Source of the DNA: Rubrivivax sp.
Lineage (GTDB): Bacteria > Pseudomonadota > Gammaproteobacteria > Burkholderiales > Burkholderiaceae_C
Length of the DNA: 64,000 bases
Direction of reading: 5' to 3'
NCBI GenBank assembly: GCA_022843905.1
Contig: JALHMT010000007.1
Location: forward strand, 124,001-188,000
The position numbers were made by a program, and so were the translations under genes. Shown in pieces: positions 55,988 to 64,000 of the stretch (positions are counted from its first letter, which is position 1; every line of letters begins with the position of its first letter). Under the pieces are notes generated by a model. It saw only the letters and a list, made by a program, of their open reading frames with translations. It ran no database searches and was not told the origin of the DNA.

Positions 55988-56934
55988 TGCCCATGACGAC
56001 GCTCCCCCATCGACCCTGGCTGACCGGTTCCGACCGCGAGAAGATGAGCGCCGGCATCGGCAACTGGGAAGGTTTCAATGCCTCCCCGTACTCCTTCCAC
56101 GACATCCTGGCCGCTGCGCAGCGCTGGGAGTCCAGGTTGAAGGGCGTCACCAAGCCCTGGCTGTGCTGGAACGTCGATGCGCATTGGAGCGTGCTTCAGC
56201 AACTGATGATCAGGGAAGTGGGATGGACGCCCGTGGTCGGCTTTGACCCTCGAGTGGGTCCGCCGCCACTGGTGCCCGGCGCCGTGCTGATCGACTTCAA
56301 TGAAGACTTCGGCTTCGGGACCATGTACCCGCACTTTCCGCTCGACTATGCCTTTGCCTACAGCGAGCGCCTGGCCTTCTGGCATGCCGACCTGTTGATG
56401 CCCATCAAACAGCTTCAAGGCTACGCGGACCGCTTCGCAGGGCTGGCCGATGGCGAGATGATGGCGGTCGAGCCCCGGCCTTCCGTGCGGCAGCGACTGA
56501 AGGAGCCGCACACGCTGCGCTACTGGGAACTCATCGGATGTACCACGCGTGGCGCCAGTCGAAGCAACTTCGACAACGGCTGCGGCTGGTGGCTGTGCTT
56601 CTATCTGCACCCGAACTGTCCCGGCGATGCGGAGCGCAAGAAGCGCACACGCATGTACTGGGACTGTGGCGTGGGCATCCGGTACTGGCACAAGGTGCTG
56701 GGCGGCAAGCTGCTGACCATTCCGGAGAAGGACGTCGACGCAGGGCATTTCACGCGCATGCGTCGCAAGAACTACATCGCTGCCAGCGTCGATGACTGGC
56801 GCCGCGACCTGTCGAAGGAATTGTCGGCCAACTTCCCCTTGGGCCAGGTTTGCGAGCAGTTTGGATTGGGTCGCCTGTACGCCCAGGCGATGGAGTTGGT
56901 GACAGTGCAGTGTCCGGCGACTCGAAGCGGTTGA
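55987..56934 (+). CDS. Unknown protein at the end of the EPS operon
   Basis: A 315-aa protein I do not recognise. It is Trp-, Tyr- and Cys-rich (WLCWNVDAHW, FDNGCGWWLCFYLHPNC, MYWDCGVGIRYWHKVLGG) with no signal peptide or membrane helix, so it is probably cytoplasmic. Its coupling to the deacetylase (TGATG overlap) and its position at the operon end suggest a part in polymer synthesis or modification, perhaps a transferase or metal-binding enzyme. No catalytic motif can be named. Confidence 0.8.
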   Translation: MPMTTLPHRPWLTGSDREKMSAGIGNWEGFNASPYSFHDILAAAQRWESRLKGVTKPWLCWNVDAHWSVLQQLMIREVGWTPVVGFDPRVGPPPLVPGAVLIDFNEDFGFGTMYPHFPLDYAFAYSERLAFWHADLLMPIKQLQGYADRFAGLADGEMMAVEPRPSVRQRLKEPHTLRYWELIGCTTRGASRSNFDNGCGWWLCFYLHPNCPGDAERKKRTRMYWDCGVGIRYWHKVLGGKLLTIPEKDVDAGHFTRMRRKNYIAASVDDWRRDLSKELSANFPLGQVCEQFGLGRLYAQAMELVTVQCPATRSG

Positions 56935-56968
56935 GCAAACCGGCTGATCGCGAGCTAAGTTTCACCGC

Positions 56969-56988
56969 CGATTGAGCCCCCTCAATCG
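56969..56988. other. 8-bp hairpin after the EPS operon
   Basis: CGATTGAG-CCCC-CTCAATCG, a perfect stem with a 4-nt loop, lies between the EPS operon and the PEP-CTERM pair. No T-run follows, so an intrinsic terminator is not supported; it may be an operator or a Rho-related structure. Confidence 0.35.
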
Positions 56989-57044
56989 ACCGTGCTTCAG
57001 ACCTAACTACGATCGCATCACCGCAAAAGGTGTGAGGGTGTCGT

Positions 57045-57764
57045 ATGTGGTTGCCGCGATTTCTGATATTGGCCAGCGCTTCGATATTTGGTCAGTCTGC
57101 GATGGCCTCGCACTATCTCCTCGAAATGACCGACTATGCCAATGTCGGATCCGTCTCAGGGCTGCGGATTGGGGGATTGTGCGGGAATGAGGTTGTGTTC
57201 CCGGCCGATGCCTGTGTCCCTGCTCCATACGACGTGGCCGGTCTGAGTCTTCAGGTTGTTTCGTCCTCGGACGAAAAGCTGTCCATTCAGTCGTTTGGCA
57301 TCGATGTTCCCTCGGCGACGCAGTCGTTTGACCGGTACGTGACTTTCCGCAATACAGGCAATGCCGGGCCAATTCCCGATGACGTGCTGCGCGTCCGTTG
57401 GCTGCCGGCTACTTTCTCGTTGTCGATCGACTTGATATCTGGCTCCATGGTGGCTGACTACATCTCTACTGAACTGGGTCAGGCGACGGAAGTGGATCAG
57501 CTTGTGGCCTCGCCATCAGAAGTGGTGTTCGGACAGACTGCTTGGTTCGGCGACTGGCGGAAGCTGGGTCCGGCATTCAACCCGGTTCTCTTTGCCATCG
57601 TTCCGAACGCAACGGTTCCGGAGCCCTCTGTCCTTGCGCTGGCACTGACCGCACTCGGCCTGGGAGGTGCGGCGGCAAGGAAGCGCCGGCGCACGTCTGA
57701 GAAAGACGTGCCGTTGGACGATCGCCGGATCCTCGGCTCCGTGCGCCACCCGAGTCTCCGCTGA
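57045..57764 (+). CDS. PEP-CTERM protein, first of a tandem pair
   Basis: A 239-aa exported protein. The signal peptide is FLILASASIFGQSAMA and the mature part starts SHYLLEMTDYANVG. The PEP-CTERM signal is VPEPSVLALALTALGLGG followed by ARKRRR. Unusually, 23 more residues follow the basic stretch, ending VRHPSLR, whereas such signals normally end within a few residues. The middle is a beta-rich domain shared with the next gene; function is unknown. The base composition is less GC-rich than that of the EPS operon. Confidence 0.85.
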   Translation: MWLPRFLILASASIFGQSAMASHYLLEMTDYANVGSVSGLRIGGLCGNEVVFPADACVPAPYDVAGLSLQVVSSSDEKLSIQSFGIDVPSATQSFDRYVTFRNTGNAGPIPDDVLRVRWLPATFSLSIDLISGSMVADYISTELGQATEVDQLVASPSEVVFGQTAWFGDWRKLGPAFNPVLFAIVPNATVPEPSVLALALTALGLGGAAARKRRRTSEKDVPLDDRRILGSVRHPSLR

Positions 57765-57798
57765 CTGCAGGCAGGGCAACACCAAGTTTGGGAGTGCT

Positions 57799-58494
57799 AT
57801 GCGGATAGCGCGAATTCTTGCCTTTGCCGGCGCCCTGTTCATCAGCCACCTGGCCGTCGCCTCGCACTATCGACTGGAACTCACAGACCATGCCGCGCCG
57901 GGCGTGCCATCGCAGTTCCGCGTAGGCGGGCTCTGCGGCACTGTCGAGATATTCGAGTTCCCCGCGGAGGGCTGCAATTACGACGGTTCCCTTCTTGAGC
58001 TGTCCGTCTTGAGCGCCTTGGACGAGAAGCTGTCGCTCCAGGCCACCGGCATCGAGGTACGCGAACAGGCAGAGCCGTTTGACCGCTACGTCACCTTCCG
58101 TGACGCTGGCAGCAGCGGTCCCTTGCCAGACGACGTGCTTCGGATTCGCTGGAGCCCTGTGACCCACACGCTGTTCGTCGATCTGGTGTCGGGATCCTTG
58201 GTCGCCGGCTATTTGGCCAACGACTTGATCCAGTCGATGGAGGTCGGAAGATTCGTCGCTTCGCCGGCTGAGACTATCTACCTGGATGAGGCGACCTGGT
58301 TCGGTAGTTGGGACGGTTCGCTACACCCGGTTCGCCTGTCTGTCATTCCGAACTCTGTCGTCGCTGAACCATCTGTCATCGCACTCGTCGGGATCGCTCT
58401 CGGACTGTGGGGTGCCTTGCGCAGGCATCGGCGGGTTCGCGGTGGCCCCCTGTCGTCCCGGGCTCCGGTTTCGCTGTCACCTGTACTGGCCTGA
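57799..58494 (+). CDS. Exported paralogue with altered PEP-CTERM signal (AEP)
   Basis: A 231-aa protein with the same layout as the preceding gene: signal peptide ARILAFAGALFISHLAVA, SHYRLELTDHAAPG, and a shared core such as FDRYVTFRDAGSSGPLPDDV. The C-terminal signal reads VAEPSVIALVGIALGLWG then RRHRR, so the first Pro of the PEP motif is Ala, and about 18 residues follow the basic run. Whether exosortase still cuts it is open. It probably arose by tandem duplication. The end overlaps the convergent gene by 18 nt. Confidence 0.82.
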   Translation: MRIARILAFAGALFISHLAVASHYRLELTDHAAPGVPSQFRVGGLCGTVEIFEFPAEGCNYDGSLLELSVLSALDEKLSLQATGIEVREQAEPFDRYVTFRDAGSSGPLPDDVLRIRWSPVTHTLFVDLVSGSLVAGYLANDLIQSMEVGRFVASPAETIYLDEATWFGSWDGSLHPVRLSVIPNSVVAEPSVIALVGIALGLWGALRRHRRVRGGPLSSRAPVSLSPVLA

Positions 58495-60168
58495 CCCGGG
58501 AGCGTAGTTGGGCGCATGCCGCTGCAGCCACTGCTCCAGCATCATCAGAATCCAGACCATCTCGCCGTAGTAGCCAGGGTGACTGGGCAGGTGGGTCTTC
58601 AGTAGCGCGTCCAGAAAGTCAGCACGCACGATGCCGCGCGTCGACAAGCTGCCCAGTGAATCCGAGGCCAACTTGGAAAGCCCTTGGTGCCGCGTGGCCC
58701 ACACCCCGAACGGCAGCCCGAAGCCTTGTTTTTTCTTGGTCAGGATCTCGTCTGGCAGAAAGCCTCGCAGCGCTTCCTTGAAGAACCAGCGCAGCTTCAG
58801 GCCCTTGAGCTTGTAGGACGTAGGCAGCCGCATCGAAAACGCCAGGAGATCGTCGTCCAGCATCGGGAAGGCGACGCCGATGTTTGCCAGGCGGGTGGTG
58901 CCGCAAACCTTGGGCAGGTCGCTTTCGGCCAGGGTGTAGCGCCAGTCGTAGGCCAGCGTGCGATTCAGTTCGCTGGCAGCAAGGCTTTGCCGCCAGACAT
59001 CGCGCTGATGTTGCTGTGGATGGCCTTCGTCGACGGACTGCAGGAAGTCTGCGGTCAATACATTGGCGCCTCCCAGTCGCAACAGCAGGTTGTACATCTG
59101 CATCCGGTCGGGCATCGGCACCCTGGCCTGCTGGGCGTAGCTGGCTGCCTTCTTCAGCACGGGCAATCGACCTGCGACGGTTCTGAGCAGCGCCGGTTCG
59201 ACCAACGAGTCGCGCAACGAAGACGGGATGTGGCCATAAAGGCCGAACAGGCGCTGCTTGGCGTAGCGGGCATTGCCGCCGAACAGTTCGTCGCCGCCGT
59301 CGCCGGCGAGAATGCGGGTGACGCCGTCTTCCTTGGCCATCCTGGCGCAATAGAAGGCGGGCAGGGCCGAGGAGTTTCCGAAGGGCTGGTCGTAGTGCCC
59401 TGCGACGAGTGGCACGCTGGCCACGAGGTCGTCTGGCGTCACGTAGTACTCGTGGTGCTCGGTGCCGAAGTGACGTGCGGCAAGTCGGGCAAATGCCATC
59501 TCGTCGTAGCCCTCGGCTTCGAATCCGATCGAGTAGGTCGCTGCTGTCGAGCCGGCCGCCTGGCCCAGCATGCCCGCGACGGTGGAGCTGTCCGTTCCGC
59601 CGCTCAGAAAGCAGCCGGGCTTTCCGCCGTCGAGCGTTCTGCGAACGGAGTCCAGCAGCAGACGCCGGAACGCCTGCTTGCTTTGACCGAAGTCCGCTGT
59701 CGCCGGCTCGTCGAACTGTGGCGTCCAATACCGAGCCACGGTGGCCTGGCCGTTTTCGAACGACAGGAAGTGTCCCGGCGGGAGACGGTGAACCCCTTTA
59801 AAGATCGTGCGGGGAGACGGGATGCAATGGAAGTACAGGTAGTCGTAGATGGCCTGGGGGTCGATCTGCCCCGCGCCTGCCGGAATCAGCTCATCGGCAC
59901 GCTCGGCAAAGCGAATGCGACCGTCCTCGATGCACCAGCACAGGGTGTGAACGGCAAATCGATCCACCGCCAGGAAGGCGCGCCCGTCCGGCGAGGTGAT
60001 GCCCACGGCAAACGACCCGTTGGCCAGGCTGGCGGCCTTGGCCGGGCCCGCGGCCCACGCGGCGTGCCAGGCCGCTGACAGTCCGACCTCGGTGAGCGCG
60101 CGTGCCAGGCCAGGGTCAGTGAACTCTGGGTGGCCCAGGAACAACTCAGGGGACGGGGAGCGTGTCAT
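58477..60168 (-). CDS. Asparagine-synthase-like protein lacking the glutaminase Cys
   Basis: A 563-aa protein. The C-terminal synthetase domain is intact (FLSGGTDSSTVAGML, LAGDGGDELFGGNARY). The N-terminal class II glutaminase domain is degraded: the protein begins MTRSPSPELF and has no Cys at position 2. It cannot use glutamine in the normal way and may take free ammonia or perform another ATP-dependent reaction on a carboxylate. The start at 60168 has AAGAG just upstream. It is the last gene of a minus-strand glycan cluster. Confidence 0.85.
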   Translation of the reverse strand: MTRSPSPELFLGHPEFTDPGLARALTEVGLSAAWHAAWAAGPAKAASLANGSFAVGITSPDGRAFLAVDRFAVHTLCWCIEDGRIRFAERADELIPAGAGQIDPQAIYDYLYFHCIPSPRTIFKGVHRLPPGHFLSFENGQATVARYWTPQFDEPATADFGQSKQAFRRLLLDSVRRTLDGGKPGCFLSGGTDSSTVAGMLGQAAGSTAATYSIGFEAEGYDEMAFARLAARHFGTEHHEYYVTPDDLVASVPLVAGHYDQPFGNSSALPAFYCARMAKEDGVTRILAGDGGDELFGGNARYAKQRLFGLYGHIPSSLRDSLVEPALLRTVAGRLPVLKKAASYAQQARVPMPDRMQMYNLLLRLGGANVLTADFLQSVDEGHPQQHQRDVWRQSLAASELNRTLAYDWRYTLAESDLPKVCGTTRLANIGVAFPMLDDDLLAFSMRLPTSYKLKGLKLRWFFKEALRGFLPDEILTKKKQGFGLPFGVWATRHQGLSKLASDSLGSLSTRGIVRADFLDALLKTHLPSHPGYYGEMVWILMMLEQWLQRHAPNYAPGSGQYR

Positions 60169-60233
60169 GGATCTCTTCAACACCGGGTTGGCAAGGTTCG
60201 CAGGCGCGTGAGGTGGGAGGTGGGGCAATCAAG

Positions 60234-61202
60234 TCAAGGCTGCGTTGAAGCGTTGCGCGCAGGAGCTGCCAGCAACACCTTGGCCAGGGCCGCGAGATTG
60301 GACGTCCGCCGGCCCATGCGCAGCGAGCGCCAATGCAGCTTCCAGGCTTCGGCCCGGCGGCCGCGAAGGCGACAGCGGTAGCCCCAGTCGAAGAGCAGGC
60401 CGGCGATCTGGTCTTTGAGTATCGCGTCCTGCTCTGTGCTGAGCCCCTGGTAGCCCCGCATGATCTCGAAAGCCCGAAGCAGTTGAGGCGAGTGCCCCTC
60501 CACGGCGGCATCTGCCTCGAAGGAGATGTTGTCATCACCCAGGCTGTACCGGATCTGCGGTGCAAGCAGGCAGCCAAAGCCATGCTGGCGCGCCAGCCGT
60601 GCCCAGAATTCGAAGTCTTCTGCCACCCGCAGCGACTCTTCCATCAAGGCCTGCCTGGCCCCATGGCGCATCACCACGCTGGACAGGTTGAACCAGCAGC
60701 CCTGCTTGAGAAGATGGGTGAAGAAGTTGCTGTCGAAGACGCAGACGGCATCGTCACGGTGGGTCGTGCCTGCAAGGGCCAACTTGCGCTCGAAGTTCGG
60801 GCCCATATAGTCGACGGGCTCACCCTGCCGCTCGTAGCGTGCCCGACCGAACAGGACGTCAACGCCAGGATGCGCATCGAACGCCCTCGACGCATCGGCC
60901 AGATGGTTGGGAAGGAAGGCGTCATCGGAGTCTAGAAAGGCCACCATGTCGGCCTCTGAGGCCAGAAGGCCAGTGTTCCGGCCGCCGGCAGGGCCCTTGC
61001 TCCTAGTATTGGTCAACACCCTGACCGCTTGCGTCTGGTACGTGCTCTGGAGCCATTGCACTGTGTCGTCAGTGGAGTGGTCATCGACCACGAGCACTTC
61101 GAGCGAACCGGGGTGCACGTCTTGCTGCGCCAGGGCCGAGTCGATGGCCGCCGCGATGGTGTGTCTTCGGTTGTAGGTCGGAATGACAATACTGAACTTC
61201 AT
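60234..61202 (-). CDS. Glycosyltransferase family 2
   Basis: A 322-aa GT-A enzyme with FSIVIPTYNRRHTIAAAIDS, VVDDHSTDDT and the metal-binding DxD-type LDSDD. RVAEDFEFWARLA is the usual acceptor/base region. There are no membrane helices; it is cytosolic or peripheral. It overlaps the upstream GT2 gene by 4 nt, so the two are coupled. The sugar is unknown. Confidence 0.92.
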   Translation of the reverse strand: MKFSIVIPTYNRRHTIAAAIDSALAQQDVHPGSLEVLVVDDHSTDDTVQWLQSTYQTQAVRVLTNTRSKGPAGGRNTGLLASEADMVAFLDSDDAFLPNHLADASRAFDAHPGVDVLFGRARYERQGEPVDYMGPNFERKLALAGTTHRDDAVCVFDSNFFTHLLKQGCWFNLSSVVMRHGARQALMEESLRVAEDFEFWARLARQHGFGCLLAPQIRYSLGDDNISFEADAAVEGHSPQLLRAFEIMRGYQGLSTEQDAILKDQIAGLLFDWGYRCRLRGRRAEAWKLHWRSLRMGRRTSNLAALAKVLLAAPARNASTQP

Positions 61203-62122
61203 CGATTCGAATCCGCATGGTGTGACGCTTCATCAAGGTAGCCGCGCAGGAACGAAATCTCCCACTCCGCAGAAAGCCGGGCTTCAAAGTCTCTTCGCAA
61301 TCTCGCTCTCATTGCCCGGATGTGCTGATCTGCAAGCAGGCGCCATTTCCACCGCGGCGCGCCACGCCACATGGCGGTACCAGGGGCGAAGCCTTCGACC
61401 TCTTGGTGAAACATGTGGCGACCCAGGCGATATCCCCGCTGAATGATCCATTGTGGATCCAATTGACTGGACTTGATAATGTGACCGACTCGAGCCGATT
61501 CCATGAAAAATGCTTGGTGGCCTTCGCGTTCAATCCGGCAGGTAAATTCAACTTCACTGCCCATCATGTATTGACCCGCCGCCGGGCCCACAGACTCCAG
61601 GAATCGATGACCCTTCAAAAACACCGAAGAGCGCACTGCCATGTTCGCGCCCCATACTTGCGTGCTGCGGACTGGACCGCTCCTTAGATCCGACGGTGTT
61701 ATCCCAAAAGTGGCGCCTAGATTAACCACTCGCTCGACCCAATCCGGGAGATCCCTTGGCCATACCGCCTCAATCGCACCAGCAAACACGTCGTAGGACG
61801 GGTTTGCGTCAGCGGCTCGTCTGAATTCCGCGAGCCAATCGCTATGGGCAATGGCATCGTCGTCTGTGAAGACAACCAAGTCACCTTCGACATAAGCCAA
61901 ACCTTCGTTCAATGCAACGTTCTTGCCTCTTCGTTCGGTGCGGTGGACCGAGAGTGGCAACCCGGACTGGCCGGCAAGCAGCGCCCCAGTACCGTCCGAG
62001 CTGGCATTGTCTATGACCACCAGTTTCCAAGCGTCGCGAGGGTAGGCGAGGTGGCGGTAGGAATCGAGGACGCGCGGCAATGTCGCCGCGCCGTTATGTG
62101 TAGCAAGTAATATTGTTAACAT
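61199..62122 (-). CDS. Glycosyltransferase family 2
   Basis: A 307-aa GT-A enzyme: TILLATHNGAATLPRVLDSY, VIDNASSDGT and DDD in VVFTDDDAIAHSDW. It resembles GT2 enzymes that extend surface glycans. The coding sequence is clearly less GC-rich than the EPS operon. It lies 18 nt after the GT4 gene and overlaps the next GT2. Confidence 0.92.
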   Translation of the reverse strand: MLTILLATHNGAATLPRVLDSYRHLAYPRDAWKLVVIDNASSDGTGALLAGQSGLPLSVHRTERRGKNVALNEGLAYVEGDLVVFTDDDAIAHSDWLAEFRRAADANPSYDVFAGAIEAVWPRDLPDWVERVVNLGATFGITPSDLRSGPVRSTQVWGANMAVRSSVFLKGHRFLESVGPAAGQYMMGSEVEFTCRIEREGHQAFFMESARVGHIIKSSQLDPQWIIQRGYRLGRHMFHQEVEGFAPGTAMWRGAPRWKWRLLADQHIRAMRARLRRDFEARLSAEWEISFLRGYLDEASHHADSNR

Positions 62123-62140
62123 AACTCATCTCCCATTCCT

Positions 62141-63343
62141 TCACTCCGCTTGCCCCCGCAATAGTCGTATGGCGGACCGCCATGAGCCCTGCAAATTCTG
62201 GCGCATGCGCCGGCTAAGTGTCCATTTGGGTAGTGGCTGGGCTCGACCAGAGATCTCTATGTACTTTGCAATATACTGCTTCTTCAAGCTTTGAATGTCG
62301 TATTGATTCCTTGCGATTTCCAACCCTTGGCGCCCTATACTCGGCCAGTCTGATCGCCTGTCCGCCGTCAGCACCGCGGTCAGATCGCCGACTTTTGCCA
62401 TATCGATAAAAATGCCCTTCTGCACGATGCTGCGCTGATTGGCGTGGTGGGTACAAATGACTGGAAGGCCTGAGGCCATTGCTTCGATATAGACAATGCC
62501 AAAGGTCTCGAACAAGCTCGCGAGAACGAACGCATCGGCAGCAGCATAGGCTGCAGGCAACGTGTCATGCGGCAAAGAATCGAAATGCACGCGATTGCCC
62601 AGCAATTGTCGGCCTAGTTCCTTGATCGCGGTCGAGTCCTCGCTCTCCTGTCCCACGATGGCCAAATGGACGTTCGCGTCGGCAAGCGCGGCCACCTCTT
62701 TGATGACGTGATCCATCCGCTTATGCCAGTAACAGATCGTGCCTACGCTGAGGAGCAGGGTCGCATGCGATGGAATGTTGTGCCGATCCCTGAAATCGGT
62801 CGGTGCACCGGGCCGAAAGTGATCCGTATCGACCCCGTGAGGGATGAGAAAACTTCGGCCTTTCAAGCTGTGCTTGAGATTCAGACCCGTGTGTTCCTGA
62901 ACGAAGTCGCATGGGGGAAGGTCTACCGACGGCATCGCTCCTCCGTTCGAGAAGAGGATTGTCGGTGTCTTCGAAAAAAGGTGCCGGTTTGCATGAATGA
63001 CTCGGCAAACGTCGCGGTCAAGGCAGTGGACTATGTCGAAGTGGCCTTCAAGCAACGCACCGAGGACCGACCATGCGAACGACTCGCATTCGATTCGAAT
63101 CCGTTCTTGCCCCAGGGCGGACTGCTGCCATTTGGCAGAAACAGGAAGCTGAATGCTGTCTAACGCCTGCGAATCGCGGGGAATATGGGCGACAACCTGC
63201 TCCTGAGCGTTCGCTTCACCGCCGCCTTTGAACAAGACCATGTCCACGCTTGAAGACATCAGGTCGAACAGGCTTCGAGCGAAGCTTTCATGACCGCGGA
63301 AAACGCGGCCCAAACCCGGGCAAAGCAAGGCAACGCGTGGCAT
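62141..63343 (-). CDS. Glycosyltransferase family 4
   Basis: A 400-aa GT-B glycosyltransferase: LLCPGLGRVFRGHESFARSL at the N-terminus, LIPHGVDTDHF, and the E-x7-E motif in LFETFGIVYIEAMASG. The start at 63343 is preferred over TTG at 63352. The gene is lower in GC and richer in A/T-ending codons than the upstream half of the window, a sign of separate origin. Confidence 0.92.
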   Translation of the reverse strand: MPRVALLCPGLGRVFRGHESFARSLFDLMSSSVDMVLFKGGGEANAQEQVVAHIPRDSQALDSIQLPVSAKWQQSALGQERIRIECESFAWSVLGALLEGHFDIVHCLDRDVCRVIHANRHLFSKTPTILFSNGGAMPSVDLPPCDFVQEHTGLNLKHSLKGRSFLIPHGVDTDHFRPGAPTDFRDRHNIPSHATLLLSVGTICYWHKRMDHVIKEVAALADANVHLAIVGQESEDSTAIKELGRQLLGNRVHFDSLPHDTLPAAYAAADAFVLASLFETFGIVYIEAMASGLPVICTHHANQRSIVQKGIFIDMAKVGDLTAVLTADRRSDWPSIGRQGLEIARNQYDIQSLKKQYIAKYIEISGRAQPLPKWTLSRRMRQNLQGSWRSAIRLLRGQAE

Positions 63344-63375
63344 ATCAGACAAACCGTTCTGGACAGCGGAGATCG

Positions 63376-63999
63376 TTAACGCGTTAACGTAACGACGGTA
63401 AGGCCCTTTTCTGTCGGCAACTGCTCAATCTTAAGGCTCGGATCGGTCTTCTTCCACTCTTCGACCATTGCTGTTTCTGCAGATCGTGCGGCATCGTCAA
63501 TGAATATCTGCGCGCCTGGCGCCAGTCTTGCTCGCAACCTTGAAAATGCAGGAGCCCTTGCCATCGGACCGATGGACTCCGGTGGGCCGTCGACGACAAG
63601 CGCTCCAGCCAAAGGCAAATTGGGGGGGAGAGCCTCGTCGCTATACCAAATTGTTCCATCCTCATGCTTCCGCAGTGGCGCTACCACGACCGTTGCCCAA
63701 TCTGCCAATTGGTACTGGCTGAGCAACTCGCGTGTCTGCTCTGCGAAAGCTTCGTCATGCTCCAAGCTCCACACGTGTCCCGTGCCGTTTAGTTGCAGAC
63801 ATCTGGCTGATACTAGGGTCGAAACTCCAGAACTACATTCCAGGACAGATTCTGGTTTATCTCGAAGCAGTGCATGAGCCACGTGTAGCAAAAAATCTGG
63901 GGAACCAGCCCAGCCTCTCATGGGTGGCAAAGGTTTCTCGAACTGGAGGGCGAATTGCAGTGATGCGGTAGCCTGAAGTTGGGAATAGAGGGATTCCAC
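63376..63999 (-). CDS. Class I SAM-dependent methyltransferase, possibly cut by window edge
   Basis: At least 207 aa are visible. The SAM-binding region is SVLECSSGVSTLVSARCLQL, the acidic loop is VWSLEHDEAFAEQ, and ALVVDGPPESIGP and IFIDDAARSAE follow. It is like Methyltransf_24-type enzymes in glycan clusters. The GTG at 63999 is the first possible start in the window, but the frame is open to the edge and the gene probably begins further on. The substrate is unknown. Confidence 0.8.
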   Translation of the reverse strand: MESLYSQLQATASLQFALQFEKPLPPMRGWAGSPDFLLHVAHALLRDKPESVLECSSGVSTLVSARCLQLNGTGHVWSLEHDEAFAEQTRELLSQYQLADWATVVVAPLRKHEDGTIWYSDEALPPNLPLAGALVVDGPPESIGPMARAPAFSRLRARLAPGAQIFIDDAARSAETAMVEEWKKTDPSLKIEQLPTEKGLTVVTLTR

Positions 64000-64000
64000 C

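Noticed and set aside
56969..56988. Hairpin after the EPS operon as an intrinsic terminator
   Set aside because: A perfect stem but no T-run downstream; kept only as a structure of unknown role.

Overview
The window looks like a chromosomal segment of a high-GC betaproteobacterium, most likely a Burkholderiales member of the Rubrivivax/Leptothrix/Roseateles kind. This is inferred from base composition, codon use and the gene families present; no species assignment is possible from the sequence alone. The dominant content is a complete exosortase A (XrtA, formerly EpsH) / PEP-CTERM protein-sorting and exopolysaccharide locus with its own two-component regulator, plus several PEP-CTERM target proteins. 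No tRNA, rRNA, CRISPR array or complete insertion sequence was seen.

Layout. (1) 1-5411: a fatty-acid beta-oxidation cluster (multifunctional hydroxyacyl-CoA dehydrogenase/enoyl-CoA hydratase, thiolase, enoyl-CoA hydratase, SGNH hydrolase, SDR). A DUF559 gene bounded by 36-nt inverted repeats is wedged in front of the thiolase. (2) 5488-10307: a PEP-CTERM protein, a YciA-type thioesterase, an Atm1-like ABC exporter and lipB-lipA. (3) 10333-12096: a small signalling-like island. It holds a LuxR solo, a lux-box-like palindrome, a previously unannotated 24-codon ORF with a strong ribosome binding site, and two hypothetical genes. (4) 12233-24293, minus strand: an operon for the XrtA-associated sugar transferase, PrsK histidine kinase, PrsR sigma-54 activator, two tandem PrsT-like TPR lipoproteins and an N-acyltransferase (FeeM-like) fused to PilZ. 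(5) 24842-29079: an ABC ATPase, FtsX-type permease, LolA-like periplasmic protein and beta-barrel protein, apparently one operon. (6) 29113-33064: an FAD oxidase, a PEP-CTERM protein behind a good sigma-54 promoter and followed by a strong terminator, and an O-methyltransferase. (7) 33435-56934: the EPS/XrtA operon, running through export, chain length, tyrosine autokinase, outer-membrane protein, ATPase, WecB, deacetylase, FemAB, glycosyltransferases, XrtA-EpsI, nucleotide-sugar dehydrogenase, amidotransferase, CapK-like ligase, O-antigen-ligase-like protein, a second deacetylase and an unknown protein. (8) 57045-58494: two tandem PEP-CTERM paralogues, the second with a PEP-to-AEP change. (9) 58477-63999, minus strand: an asparagine-synthase-like protein without its Cys nucleophile, three glycosyltransferases and a methyltransferase running off the edge. 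Base composition looks less GC-rich from about 57 kb onward.

How the parts fit. PrsK/PrsR probably drive RpoN-dependent transcription of PEP-CTERM genes, and one fitting -24/-12 promoter lies in front of the PEP-CTERM gene at 30988. The EPS operon makes and exports a polysaccharide. XrtA cleaves the C-terminal PEP-CTERM anchors of the exported proteins, and PrsT-type TPR lipoproteins probably help target handling. The LuxR solo has lost the usual AHL-contact residues. It sits near a FeeM-like acyltransferase (a LuxI-related fold) carrying a c-di-GMP-binding PilZ domain, and near a tiny ORF behind a lux-box-like site. This is the best candidate in the window for an undescribed signalling circuit, but the link is inference.
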